From contig JAYGXS010000005.1 in NCBI GenBank assembly GCA_036362985.1, forward strand, positions 53,028,945-53,092,944: a stretch of 64,000 nucleotides of DNA, read 5' to 3'. The notes under the pieces are model-generated. The model did no database searches, was not told the DNA's origin, and saw nothing but the letters and a program-made list of their open reading frames with translations. The translations under genes were made by a program, and so were the position numbers. Of the stretch, positions 11,325 through 21,761 are shown one piece after another (the stretch's first letter is position 1; each line of letters opens with the position of its first letter). The DNA comes from Ligula intestinalis. Taxonomy: Eukaryota > Platyhelminthes > Cestoda > Diphyllobothriidea > Diphyllobothriidae.

Positions 11325-11520
11325 GCATAGATACCTCGCCGTCGGCAACCTGTTCAGACAGCCAAGTTTCCGTTACTGAAACTATATCTGGTGATAATTC
11401 AAAGGCATGAATCTTCAGCTCGTTTAGCTATGAAAGCATACTCTGTGCATTTGTGTACATGAAAGTTAACTTTCTGTTTGCTCGAGAAGTGGTTACATTC
11501 AGGCTATCCCCGCCCCTTAC
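11325..11520 (-). pseudogene. CR1-like LINE endonuclease N-terminal fragment
   Basis: The minus strand reads RKLTFMYTNAQSMLS, a stop, LNELKIHAFELSPDIVSVTE and TWLSEQVADGEV. MYTNAQ..L and TETW are the first two blocks of the APE-type LINE endonuclease; the glutamate in TETW is a metal-binding residue. It lies between the two duplication units. Confidence 0.75.
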
Positions 11521-11569
11521 CGGGTCGACTGTGCGGTCAGTCCACCTTCAGAGAGTGAATACTCTGGAT

Positions 11570-12090
11570 CCTGGAAAAGAGTACGAACGCAGGTACGTTT
11601 GTGAAACAGAGGGTGATTATTGTTGAAGTGGAGTATTTGTTTCGTGCTGGTGACTTTTCTGAATACTGTGGTTTGCAGTAGTCCAGTTGAACAACGGCGC
11701 ATCAGGATATCGAGGTAGGAAAGTTGCTTATTTCTTTCCGCTTTCATCGTAAATTGGATATTTGGGTCAACAGAGTTTAATTAATCTTTGAGGTGCTTAA
11801 TGACGGATGTTTTGACAATGACGAAAGTGCCATCAGCATAATGAGCCCCAAACTTCGATTTATGCTTGGTGAAGACTAAGTGTTCAATTCTTTGTAGGAC
11901 CACTTCAGCAATCAGGCCTAATAGGGGGGAGCCCATTGGGGTGCCCTTAATTTGCTTATAAATTTATCCTCCAAATGGAAGGTTAAACAATACTCGGAAC
12001 AGAATGGGGCAGATATTACTGTTTCGATGTGGACATTTTTGACAAGAACCACTGGAAGCGTAAACAAGCAGTGAGACCTCTGACCAGAAA
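11570..12090 (-). pseudogene. PLE C reverse transcriptase fragment
   Basis: Minus strand: IKGTPMGSPLLGLIAEVVLQ (motif 4), then HYADGTFVIVK, in which the YVDD catalytic block has decayed to YADG, then QLSYLDILMRR and TVFRKVTSTKQILHF. It is the copy of the PLE B polymerase carried in duplication unit 2. A stop precedes the open part at 11747. Confidence 0.75.
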
Positions 12091-12659
12091 ATACAAGGGC
12101 GATTGGTATGGTCGTTTATGGCGTATCGGTCAACTACAGTCAAGTCAAGTTTATTAAAGGAAATATAGGCAGACGCGTTTATGTAGGACGCGTTTATGTA
12201 GGCAGATGCCTTTGAACGTCCTACTGCGTGATAAAATTAATGGTTGCCTAGAGAGAAAACATTCGATTCAAATGCTCAGCCATTTGGCATGCACAGGATG
12301 ACATGGTTTTCCATTTAAATATCAGTTTCAAGTTATATCATTTTGTCAGAAAAAGCGTAATTACCAGCAGAAGATAAACGCTATCCGATTACAAAATAAT
12401 GCCTGCATCAGCTTAAAGGTTGTGGATGTATTATCGACAGAATACATCTAACCTCATGAACCTTGTTTTTTTAGAAACATCAGTAAAGTTTCCATGTTGC
12501 GAGATAGCTGATAATTTCCTAAGGCCATGGGAGAGAAGATAGCAGTATCTTACCCCTAGTACTATTAGCTTTGCCTTGTCCGCGTAACAAATACACATGA
12601 TTGTGTAGGTGGGTGCAGTGAAAACTGCAGGAAAAGATTGGAGGGCTGGTCAAAACATT

Positions 12660-13730
12660 GGCTTATGTCTTTCAATGTTAGAAAATTCAACTATCTTCAA
12701 ATTGGCAGTTGTAGAGTATCCAGCTTGAAGGTTTATTCCTTAAACCGTACACAGATGCAACAATTTGAGAGTCAGAAGGACTTGGATGTGTGATTACTTC
12801 TTCACTCAAACCAACGCTGCACTGTACGAAGGCGGCGAAGTCAGCCAGATCTGTATTACAGCTGATTAGACGAGCCTTTATGAGGTTTGAAAAGGACAGC
12901 TTTTCCAAACTATTTGGAAGCTTCGTTCGGCCGCACCTAGAATTCGCTATGCGGGCAGGGAGACCCTGGCATGTAAAAGACTGTACTTTCTTAGGGAGGC
13001 GGGCGACAAAAATTGCCAACGGTCTAGGGAAACTACATTTGAAAGAAGACTCTTGATCTATTTCCCCTTTCCTACAGACAACTTTGAGGGGATCCTCCGT
13101 ATTATTAATAACCTGGATTGCTGCTTCTTTGCCGATAATACAGGGTGTCCCAAAAATGTATAGACACTTCATATAATTGTAGACTTGGTATTTATTGTAA
13201 TGTTATTATTTCAAAAATGTAAAACTATTTACAAGTATCATTTTTTTATTGCATGTTCCCAAACTGACGTCCATTAAACCCAGACCCGGCTGACAATACG
13301 AAGCAGCGGAATCGCACACACCATAAAACAATTCCATTCGTATTTTGGCGCATTCATGTACAGTGACCTCTCTTTCTCAATTATTTAAAATATAGTGAAA
13401 ATTCAGTGGAAAAACAGTGAAATGATACTGCTTAACACTTTTACATTTTTGAAATAATAAAATTATAATAAACCTCAAAGTTACAATTTTTCAAAATGTG
13501 GATACATTTTTTTGTGACACCCTGTATATTAAGCCAGGCCAATGCCCCAACTTTGCGCGGGCCTCCCCTTAAACTACGTCCCGACAACGCAAGGATCGAC
13601 TGACGAAAGTTCTTCAGCAAGAGAGTAGTTACAGCGTGGAACGTCCTTCCCGAAGAATTTGTCCTCTCCACTTGTGTTAATTCATTTAAGAGCAGCCTGG
13701 ACATACAGCAAGCAAATCTCAAACACCCCG
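12660..13730 (+). pseudogene. CR1-like LINE D 3' coding fragment, split by a mariner
   Basis: Plus strand: SFNVRKFNYLQIG, ESQKDLDV, then SSLKPTLHCTKAAKSARSVL and FGSFVRPHLEFAMRAG (12790-13056), the polymerase end. After the mariner at 13141-13524 the same protein resumes with ANAPTLRGPPLKLRPDNARI, a stop, RKFFSKRVVTAWNVLPEEF and a C-terminal SFKSSLD block. Frameshifts and stops show it is dead. The orientation is opposite to LINE B. Confidence 0.75.
13141..13524 (-). mobile_element. mariner-like deletion derivative (384 bp, TA duplication)
   Basis: The ends are CAGGGTGTCCCAAAAATG and, reverse-complemented, CAGGGTGTCACAAAAAAATG, with TIR similarity over about 90 bp. TA lies on each side (13139-13140, 13525-13526). 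The middle shares AGCGGAATCGCACACA and TTGGCGCAT with the longer copy at 53040-54007, so it is a shortened relative. It interrupts LINE D cleanly. Confidence 0.85.
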
Positions 13731-14411
13731 AACAAAGTAATTATATTACATTTTACTACTCATGATTAGCAAGTAGTCATGTTTTATTACTATTTCGAAT
13801 ACCTGCCAACTGTTGTGTCTTCAAACGGAAACTGTAACAGACGCACTTTTGCAATTTTTTCTTTATATCCATATGTTTCCTGTCATCTTGTTACCACTAG
13901 GCAGTTCAAAGGCGTTCGCCTATCTTTCCCTGTATGAACTGAAACTGATTACCATGCGTTGGGTTAGTGCGCTACCTGAGAGTTTACGTCTACCCCCGTC
14001 ACTTCTGCTGCCCAACCCCCTAGTGTCTCCGACGCAGTTACTCTACCCGAAATTGCACCAGGTGGTGGTAAACGACTAAAGGTTACTTGCTTTATCGACC
14101 AGCAGTTGTCATGGAACATCACTGGCGACCATAACCTGCTTATGGGCCGAACCACTCAGTAGCCCACAGTTATGTTCCGAGGTTCGCATTGACCCGTTTT
14201 CTCAGTTTTTTCAATCATAAAAGATGATGTTGGTGATCAGTCCAGTTCGAACAGTTACCTGCTGATCCTGCTGACTGGCATCTCCATGGGGGTTTTGGGG
14301 ACGGTCTTGTTTCTTCTGCGAAAGGCAAAATGAGGCCTCTCTGATAGTTAGAATTTTCAGATTTTTAATCACCTGAAAAATTAATTTCTGTTCACAGTGT
14401 ATGTTAGTATC
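13731..14411. other. no recognised feature
   Basis: Short ORFs on both strands, none with a family signature or convincing splice context. Confidence 0.5.
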
Positions 14412-14517
14412 AAGCTGTGTCAAGCAGCGGCAGAATACCGGCGAAACACGCGTCTGGGCCTTTTAGCTAGACTGGGCCTTTGAGACTGTTATTATTATGA
14501 TAAGTTACAACATCAAT
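14412..14517 (+). repeat. direct repeat with GGCGAAACACGCGTC core, copy 1
   Basis: Shares about 100 bp with 14759-14855, including GTGTCAAGCAGCGG, CGAAACACG.GTCTGGGCC and AAGTTACAACATCAAT. The CGAAAC...GTC spacing recalls a hammerhead 3' core. Confidence 0.65.
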
Positions 14518-14758
14518 TTATACTACTAAAGTCTGCCTATGGACAGCATGTGGATATTTCGCAGTGGTTGACGGGTTTCAACCCAAATATACACTTGCAA
14601 TTTGGGTTATCGCCTATAGACCTTAAATACACTGATATATTCAGCGAACAGAAATTAATTCCTCAGGAGATTAAAAATCAGAAGTTTCAAAACCGGTATA
14701 TCAACCAGAAAGCAGACAGGGAAAGCTAGGGGACCGAGTGATTAGGCAGACCCCTCGC

Positions 14759-14855
14759 AGCTGTGTCAAGCAGCGGCTGAATAGCGACGAAACACGTGTC
14801 TGGGCCTATTAGCTAATACCTAGGCTGTTATTATGGTAAGTTACAACATCAATCA
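14759..14855 (+). repeat. direct repeat with CGACGAAACACGTGTC core, copy 2
   Basis: This copy reads CTGAATAGCGACGAAAC before the GTGTCTGGG, closer to a hammerhead core than copy 1 (CAGAATACCGG). No matching stem I strand is found. It may be a short retroposon. Confidence 0.6.
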
Positions 14856-14859
14856 TAAT

Positions 14860-15585
14860 TTTTTTGAAAACTTGAATTTAGAACTGCGGGCCAGAATCAT
14901 ACCTTTGCTTGGCAAGCTGTAGACATAACCAAGACTGAATTGCTTTATTTGAAAGGTTTTCTCGCTGCTGGGCCTGGTCTGACCTGTCTCCCGCATGATC
15001 ATTTTGAATGGTGTTGTTAAAGAAGTTTTGGGTTTGGTGGTTTGGTAAGTCAAATTCCCCCTGCTTACTACGGCATAAGGCTGCTCCGGCAGCTATAAAT
15101 TTTTTTGGGTAATTGCTACATGCAGCGCATTGAACCACAATCACATCTTCCATTGACAAGCTACAAACACTATCAAGTTTGCAACTTATGATGGCTGGCT
15201 TCGGATCTCTCTCTCACTCTTGACCTCTATCAAGTTGAAAGTCAATGATTTATTTTAAAACATAATGAATCCTTAAAGGGAACAGTCGGTTAACTTGTCT
15301 GTTTGCAGGAAAGTTCTTATTCCGTTCGACTTCGAAATTCCAGTCAATTTCCCTCTCAGATGGTGACCCACTAACAACTGTGGTAGACGGCCACAATGCC
15401 TTTTCCCTCCGTTCGCACATCGTCACAAACAACTTTTCCAATGCTTTCTTTCACTGGTGCCCCCGCCTCCCGAGGGTTGACCTCGCAGCTGCTTCTGACT
15501 AACCGATAACAGCTGCGCCAGCGTCCCCTGTCCGGTGGCCCCCACAGCTAACCTCAGCTTATTTACGCACGCACACACCCGCGCA
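14860..15585. other. no recognised feature
   Basis: Open frames of 60-93 codons on the minus strand (for example 14878-15159) have no motif I recognise. Confidence 0.45.
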
Positions 15586-15589
15586 TAAA

Positions 15590-15900
15590 AGCGCGTGCAA
15601 ATAAGCATGCCCTCCTAAGGGTCATTTACTAGGCCACGTCTTTGGCCAACGCAGTAGGGGGCCTTTGCAGGCGACATCCCCTCGGGCAATTGCAAAACAC
15701 CAATAACAGAACACTTGAACCTGCTCCGCAGTCCTACTTAAACAGCTGCCACTACGGTCTCATGCTCTTTCAGGTCTGGCTAGACACAGTCAACTGTGGC
15801 AACTGCTGCCTGACACAGCAACAGGGAGTTCTGTACACAATAAATCACTCCTTCTGGTGCCTTCTGCCTTTTACTTTCCAACCTGGGATTTGACCTGATG
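15590..15900 (+). mobile_element. LTR-like segment
   Basis: A CT-rich segment ends in CTGTACACAATAAATCACTCC (near 15835-15855), a typical LTR polyadenylation site layout, with a pyrimidine-rich U5-like stretch after it. No TG..CA boundaries or partner LTR are confirmed. Confidence 0.3.
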
Positions 15901-15989
15901 GTTGCAGTGATCCACGTACAAACACTACTTAGATCACAACACAACCAACCAACTCCGTGGCATGCTTGAAGATAGTAATAAATGCAAAC

Positions 15990-16060
15990 TTTAATGGATC
16001 CATAACATTTCGGGAGTGCTCATCAGTTGCATTCACTCCAATGCTTTGAAGGGTAGCAAA
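15990..16060 (-). mobile_element. PLE terminal remnant with CTGATGA and CGAAA boxes
   Basis: Minus strand positions 16026-16004 read CTGATGAGCACTCCCGAAAT. CTGATGA is the exact hammerhead box and CGAAA the second; the usual GTC is replaced by GTT. The layout matches other PLE ends here, but stem II would be very short. Confidence 0.45.
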
Positions 16061-16599
16061 TGAGAAAAATACGAAATTGAATTGGTACAGAAAGGTCATA
16101 GGTCATAGTCACTAGGGCTAATCAGTTAAAGTTAAAGTTAAACAAAGTGGGAGGAGAAACGGGGGAAAATTGGTTGCATTAATTACTATCTTCAAGCTCG
16201 CACCGGGGAAATTATGTTTCAAAATTCCTGTTTCATGCGTAAAGTAGGCTGCACTTGAATATTCTTTTTTGCAAAAATGAGCTCACTCGACCTTAAGTCA
16301 AGTCTGTGTGGGACTTCTTGACCGAAATCAGTTTCCATTTTGTGGACCTGTGTGACGTGCTTGGGACGTAGTACTAGTTTCGCCTTTCAATGGCCTACTT
16401 CACTCGATCTTTCATTGGAGACTAATCTAAGAGCTTTCTATACAATTAATATGCATGTACAAAGGTAGTTGAGCGATTGGCCGTTGTTTAAGTTAGTTCA
16501 AGGGCAGTAGCTTTCTCATAATATACATTTCACGGTAATGCATCTCTTAATGGATCGCATCAGACAGCCAGCCGTCCTGTGTTTAGCTTGGTGGTCCTG

Positions 16600-16985
16600 A
16601 TTAGTCGGGTACATTCTAAGCAGCCGTTCTGTAGTTACTCACTCCGCGCGGACGCTCACGTGATTGCAGTTCTCGCGGGCCTTCTGGTGCAAACGCTCAC
16701 TAGTAGCTAACATGCGCCCCGTGCCTCCCCAGTCTGGCAAATCATCCTCAAGGCTGACTCACACAAGGACCACTCTAGACGCTCGTCACAATTTCCACGC
16801 TCACTTCACTTCCGACGCGGCCCCTTGACCTGCCATTGCGGGCTGGTGTGATAGTCAATTTCCTCCTACATATCCTCCGCTTCTTCTGTACAGAATAAAA
16901 TCTTTCTTCCACCCGGCGTCTCGCTTCTTGTCTTTCCTCAAGGATTTTAATTATTTACTAAACCCCCCAAGAGAGGTCATTACGT
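16600..16985 (+). mobile_element. LTR-like segment
   Basis: A GC-rich body ends in CTGTACAGAATAAAATC (near 16888-16905) and a pyrimidine-rich tail to CATTACG at about 16985. It resembles the R-U5 part of a gypsy-type LTR. No internal gag or pol sequence follows. Confidence 0.35.
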
Positions 16986-17049
16986 TTCCGGCATCCGATG
17001 TACTTCTATCGTAGGGGTTTAAGTGAGTTAAACCCTATCAATTGCGATC

Positions 17050-17340
17050 TTCAGACTATGGTTCCGTAGGAGAAAAGAAGTCAGTGGAGGCCAGAATAGT
17101 AGGAATAGTTTATTGTGTACACAAAGGAACAAAGAAAAAGCAGGAAGAAGTTTGACTTCGGAGCGCTCGACAAGCTAGGGGGCTAGCGGCGTCCTAATTG
17201 CGGTCGGGCCGGAGGCATCGCAGCGGCCAGCATGAGCGGTCATTGTCTGGTCTGCCTTGGAGATTATTGGCTGGACAGGCTGCGTCGACCTAGACTTGAA
17301 TGCGTCTTATTCGCCGCCGGGCGAGACCAGCTTTGCGGCA
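17050..17340 (-). mobile_element. LTR-like segment, opposite orientation
   Basis: On the minus strand a GC-rich body leads to GTGTACACAATAAACTATTC (17125-17106) and a pyrimidine-rich tail with CTTCTTTTCTCC. The design is as in 16600-16985 but facing it. Boundaries unknown. Confidence 0.3.
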
Positions 17341-17344
17341 TCTG

Positions 17345-18873
17345 TGAATAACTGTTCAAGAGGCCGTCTTCAGTGCAGGCGCACTCATTAGCAGCGGTGG
17401 GCCTTGGCCAATGGTCGCCTATGTGGAGTGAGTCACCACACTTCTACTCATGTAGGGCGATTTATTCAGCCTGCAGCTCAACACTAAAACCCCCTTCTCG
17501 TAGGCAGCATGGACACCGAACGGGCGGCACTGGTGTGCGCTATATGTTAACTACCGTCACATACTGACCAGCTGCAATTTACCAAATGCATTGGAGGCAC
17601 ATGTTGCATATTTTGCAAATCGGCAGATGAAAAGGGCGTCTGATTGCACAGAACTGTTGAGTGAAACCAAGTCACGCATCTGGCTCGAATTGTCATTTGA
17701 TGCGCTTCTGTTTAATTACATTTTTCTCCTCTACAGGTGTGTCCACCAGTAGAACAGCCTCCATTACCACCACGTGCTAAGGCTGGGCGCCTTGGTCCGT
17801 TGAGTTCCCCGAGAATAGTGGGTGCATTCGCACATACGCGAGACAAAGTCTTCTCGCCAAATGTAACAGGTTGTAAGGTCTGGGTAATCGGACAACGGTG
17901 TCGTTGCGACTCGGATCGGCACATAAGGAGGGGAGGTAAACTGTTTACACCAAGGTCCGCCGTTCAGACACGCCGATAGCAGTAAAAGAAGGGCGAAAAA
18001 AAACAATTGGTCGTAACGAATGTTTTTTTAAAAATCAACGTGTTCTGTTGTTTTGCTATGTCTGTATTCTAGTACTCCCTCCAAAAACGTTTCTGGAACG
18101 CCTTTGCAAGCAGAGACTAACAGGGATCTTGTACGAATTGGCATACGTGACCTTCAGGCTGTCTGGGAACGTCACATCTACACGGATTTTAAGTCACACT
18201 TGGTACTCGCGGTTTCCATCCCTTTCTAGCAATTTTAGCACAGTCCTGATTTCACCATATGCAAAAGGAGGTAATTTCTGTTTTAGAAATGTTCGCGTTA
18301 GGCGCCCCTATGTAGCTCCGGGTGGATGGAGTCACTCCTTTTTTGCGTTTTATGTGTTTCCTCCGTAGACTTATTAGCTGCCTGATGGATTGGTTGGTTC
18401 ATCGGCATATAAAGGAATGCCTAAATACCACAATTGTTTGCTTAATTCCTTTAAGAAATAAAAAGCTAATTTTGCAGGGTTTGTTAAATGCGCTAATTTG
18501 AAACACTGCAAAGTTCTAAAACGTAAACACAATCTGCCAAAAGAGTCTGCATTTGGTCGACCATTAGAATTTATCAACAAAGGGCACTTGACAGGAAAAA
18601 TGAGCCTTGTCAACAGCTTAAACACATTATGTACATCATACGTCCAATAAAGAGTTCTTGAGCAAAAATAATCTGGGGCCGAATAGGCTTAAACAATTGA
18701 AATCCAATTGTTTTGTAGATGTGCATAAACAGCGACAATCGCAAGAGATATTGCGGCGTATTGTAAACAGTATGTATTCATACAGCTGTAGGCTTCGGCC
18801 TGTTATTATGGTTTACCATGTTTAGACGCAATCCACTTGGCGTATACAGTTCTTTCGACGGTGAATGGAGACA
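17345..18873. other. no supported gene
   Basis: Open frames at 17737-17979 and 18048-18368 (plus) carry no recognised domain. A good 3' splice-site-like tract (TTTTTCTCCTCTACAG) precedes 17737, but no partner exon was found. Confidence 0.4.
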
Positions 18874-18875
18874 TA

Positions 18876-19893
18876 CAGTAGTCGCCAAAGGACACGCAAC
18901 TTCCATAACTTTGTGTAAGTTTGATTATTACTCGAATACCAGTGTGAATGCATTTAGGAAAACTTAAAAATAATAATGAGAAGCATTAAGCATATTGAGT
19001 ACTTGAAAGAACTATAGGAATTACTAAGTGTTTGTAAATAAAAAAAATTTTTCTCGATAATCCCGTGGTTCTGGAGACGTAAAAAGAGCTATAAAATAGA
19101 ACAATAAAGTCAGATATTGTGTTAAATTGACAACTTGAAGCAACCACTTTCTATATAAAGAAAGAACTTTTCCTTTGTCAAAAGATTCTGTAAATTTTAC
19201 CGGGCAAGTGTAGGTTATGTAGCCCCACTCATATACCTCTTGTCCTAGCACCTTGACCTGCAAAAATGGTGGTTATAGAGTTTTGTGGGGTGAAGAAATA
19301 GGATAGGCAGAAAAAGAAATTTTTAGAAGTACGTGTAAAGTGAAAAAACATAGTCGAATTTTCTTCCCGTGGCTGCTGGGAGCAGGTTGTTCCGCATGTA
19401 AATTGAAGGTGTGCGCGGCGATTCGCGCCACGGACTATACTAATCTAACTCCAGAAATGCAAGTTGGACCACAGGTTAGTTTAGTAGGCGACCTGCTAAC
19501 CACCATTTCACTTTTTCGGGAAGTTCAAGAAACCTGCAATTTGATATTCGGATGATAACACAGATTATGAAAATCTGCGGATATAAATCAACAACACTCC
19601 CAAATACAGTAATATAAAAATGCGTTTAGCTTTTATTCAACTATATTCCACTGCGTGTCCTAAGTTCCGGCCCAAAAAACCCGATAACCACCGTTTTCGT
19701 AGGAAAAAATGCAGGTTTTAGGGATTAATGAGTCGGGCTACATAAGCTACTGTTGCCTTTTACCGTTATTCGATAAGTATTTATTGAATGTCATCGAAAA
19801 AAGTGTGTCAACATTTTCCTTGTTTTCACGGTCTTCGTTGATAAATTGACAAATTGCGCATCTGTTCGTCGTTTGCACGAAAACCTTTAGCGA
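18876..19893 (+). mobile_element. TA-flanked TIR element (family 2), copy 1, 3' truncated, hosting a MITE
   Basis: Begins CAGTAGTCGCCAAAGGAC after TA (18874-18875) and is alignable with copy 2 at 25915 through CTAAGTGTTTGTAAA, GGAGACGTAAAAAGAGC and GCAACCACTTTCTATAT. It is interrupted by MITE 19203-19757, then resumes (TAAGTATTTATTGAATGTCATC) until about 19893, where it diverges into another repeat. Confidence 0.75.
19203..19757. mobile_element. MITE family 1, copy 2 (555 bp, perfect 8-bp duplication)
   Basis: The ends are GGCAAGTGTAGGTTATGTAG and, reverse-complemented, GGCAACAGTAGCTTATGTAG. The flanks are TTTTACCG (19195-19202) and TTTTACCG (19758-19765), an exact 8-bp duplication. The related element at 25915 lacks the insert and serves as an empty-site comparison. 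It is about 80 percent similar to copy 1 by eye. Confidence 0.9.
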
Positions 19894-20570
19894 AAGTGGA
19901 ATTGTAGCGAACCTACAACATCTAATGCCTGACCACGTAGCTGATGCTGAATTACCCACTGCATTCAATGGTAACCTGCGTTTCTTCCTAATGTTAGGTG
20001 CATAAAACTGTATTTAACAGAACAGGGATAAAATCTTGTTTTCCTTCTTTTAAAAGAGCAGCAGCGACTTGGTACGGAAGCAGCTACTAGATGCGTCCGA
20101 TGTGCAAAAGAGATTCTTAATATAAAGGCTAAATTTTGACAACAGACAAGCGTGTTGCCATATTCGGTCATGTACGTAAGTGTGTTCATATCGACCGCTT
20201 TCCTGGACAAAGTTTCGTCAGACGATTACAGTATTATATGCTTATTTTGACGGGTGACTACGTTTGCTACTCTCCAGCCATAGAAGAGTTTTCTTACGTT
20301 GTAGCATTATAACTAACGAAAACGCCTATTACTACATTACTTCCAACAAACTACCAGTAAACTAATTTTTGAATTTCAGTTGACATGTTATAAGTTACGC
20401 AATCGACTGCGTATGAGACCCCATCCTTAAATAAAATAATCTGACGTGAAATTTACGCAGTCAAAGCAACCTGGCGCTGCATTTAATAGCAAATACGATT
20501 AAGTTTATGGTAAGGATTAATGTTACGTTAAAGAATAAGCTAGAGTTTAGGGCTATTGTTTACAGTTCAT
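19894..20570 (+). repeat. interspersed repeat with inverted copy at 29940-30420
   Basis: Contains ATATTCGGTCATGTACGTAA, CGCTTTCCTGGACAAAG and CGCAGTCAAAGCAACCTGG, all found reverse-complemented at 29940-30420. Its left part (CCTGACCACGTAG, ACTTGGTACGGAAGC) recurs near 25100, 37000 and 37750. The overlapping ORFs show no domain. Confidence 0.65.
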
Positions 20571-20834
20571 GGCAGGAGGGCCTTCACGCCCCCAAACACA
20601 TGCGTCAGAATATGTAAGACCCCACTTCAGTCTTTTCGATAGATAGATAGGCGTTACCACACATGTCTTGGGCTTGGACTTAACGCACTACATATAAATC
20701 CATTACGGGCCACCAGGTTTTCTGCTCTCTAGTCATTCAAAAATGCCCTTACCTGTTAGCATTAGAATTGACATACTTACATGTATTTGACCTCATTTCG
20801 ACTTGTTTCGATGATTCAGCAAACACACGCCTTA

Positions 20835-21165
20835 CCTTTGATCTATCCTGCTTTCTGCTGTGTTCTCTATAAAATTCGCTTTACATGACGGCTGCATGAT
20901 GCCTTTTTCTGAGAGAAAAATGAATATAGATGTGCGGCTCCTCGCCCTGACCCGGCAAACTGAGCGTGTTTGGGCACGTAGTTTGCACAAGTCCACCATC
21001 TCTGCACCAGCTGACCTCCTGTCTGAATTACCGAAGCATGTCTGCACACACACAGGGTGATCGGCGCTTTTCCAGTCTACTACTTTTACTCAAGCGCGTC
21101 TTTAAATTGGTCTGTCAGAGGGGCGTACGCGTAAAAGTAATCGATCGCAAAAATTTAAGTGTATG
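20835..21165 (+). repeat. flanking direct repeat, copy 1
   Basis: Shares with 23810-24075 GCGGCTCCTCGCCCTGAC, CTGAGCGTGTTTGGGCA, ATTACCGAAGCA.GTCTGC and TAAATTGGTCTGTCAGAGGG. It ends just before the foldback element at 21174. Confidence 0.75.
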
Positions 21166-21516
21166 AGTACATACAGTATGGCGAGTGCTGCATGGAACAT
21201 TCCACAATGTGAAAAAGACCGGTAATCACTCGCAAAGCAACATTGGGTATGGTTGCAATACTGGCTATCATGCAGTACAATTTCAATTATTTTCAGTCAC
21301 GCTAGGATAACGACTCTGTGATGAGCTGTATTCTGACCGCTGTGAAGAAGCTGCTTGTGTATAAAAATGGCTTCTTAATTAGTAGGCGTTTTATTATTGA
21401 TTTTGACTGCTTTTATAAATTCAAATATGTTTTATGGAAAGTATGCACGAAAAATCCTCTCTTGTACTGGCTTGATAGCAAATAAAGTCTTCTTTAAATT
21501 TAACTGCTAAAAGGAG

Positions 21517-21528
21517 GGTTTCATTCTG
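21517..21528 (+). repeat. 12-bp target site duplication, left
   Basis: GGTTTCATTCTG, identical to 22846-22857, brackets the PLE. Confidence 0.85.
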
Positions 21529-21568
21529 AAGGAGAACGGGCGTTCACCGGGAGATGTATATTTGTGGT

Positions 21569-21607
21569 CTGACGTTTCGAATAGTTATCTCAACTATCCA
21601 TCTTCAG
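21569..21607 (-). ncRNA. hammerhead-ribozyme-like motif, left pseudo-LTR
   Basis: Read on the minus strand: CTGAAGA (fits CUGANGA), T, a hairpin with GGATAGTT pairing to AACTATTC around GAGAT, then GAAACGTCAG. Both conserved boxes bracket the stem as in a hammerhead, with one extra base after CTGAAGA. Activity is unproven. Confidence 0.4.
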
Positions 21608-21761
21608 AGAATGAATCCTCTGGCTCCTGGCTCTCGATATATGCCACTCCTTTCGTCCGCGGGCGTAGTCTGTCAATCCAGTTCGAGCCGCTCTGCATAG
21701 GTTGCGTCTCTGGGTGGTAACGGCTCACCGTACAAGCAGCCTGGTAACCGCCCATCGCGCA

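Larger units (their letters stand above)
10280..12640. repeat. tandem duplication (units about 10280-11320 and 11575-12640)
   Basis: Both units carry the same PLE reverse transcriptase piece followed by the same 500 bp of flank, including ACAGTCAAGT.GAGTTTATT, GCATGCACAGGATGACATGG, AGATAGCTGATAATTTC and GGTGGGTG.AGTGAAA, offset about 1290 bp. Unit 2 has a small extra tandem repeat of GACGCGTTTATGTAGG near 12175-12200. Divergence is moderate, so the duplication is not recent. Confidence 0.75.

Noticed and set aside
17737..18368. Two plus-strand ORFs as exons of one gene
   Set aside because: The acceptor at 17736 is good, but donors and phases do not connect and no domain is seen.
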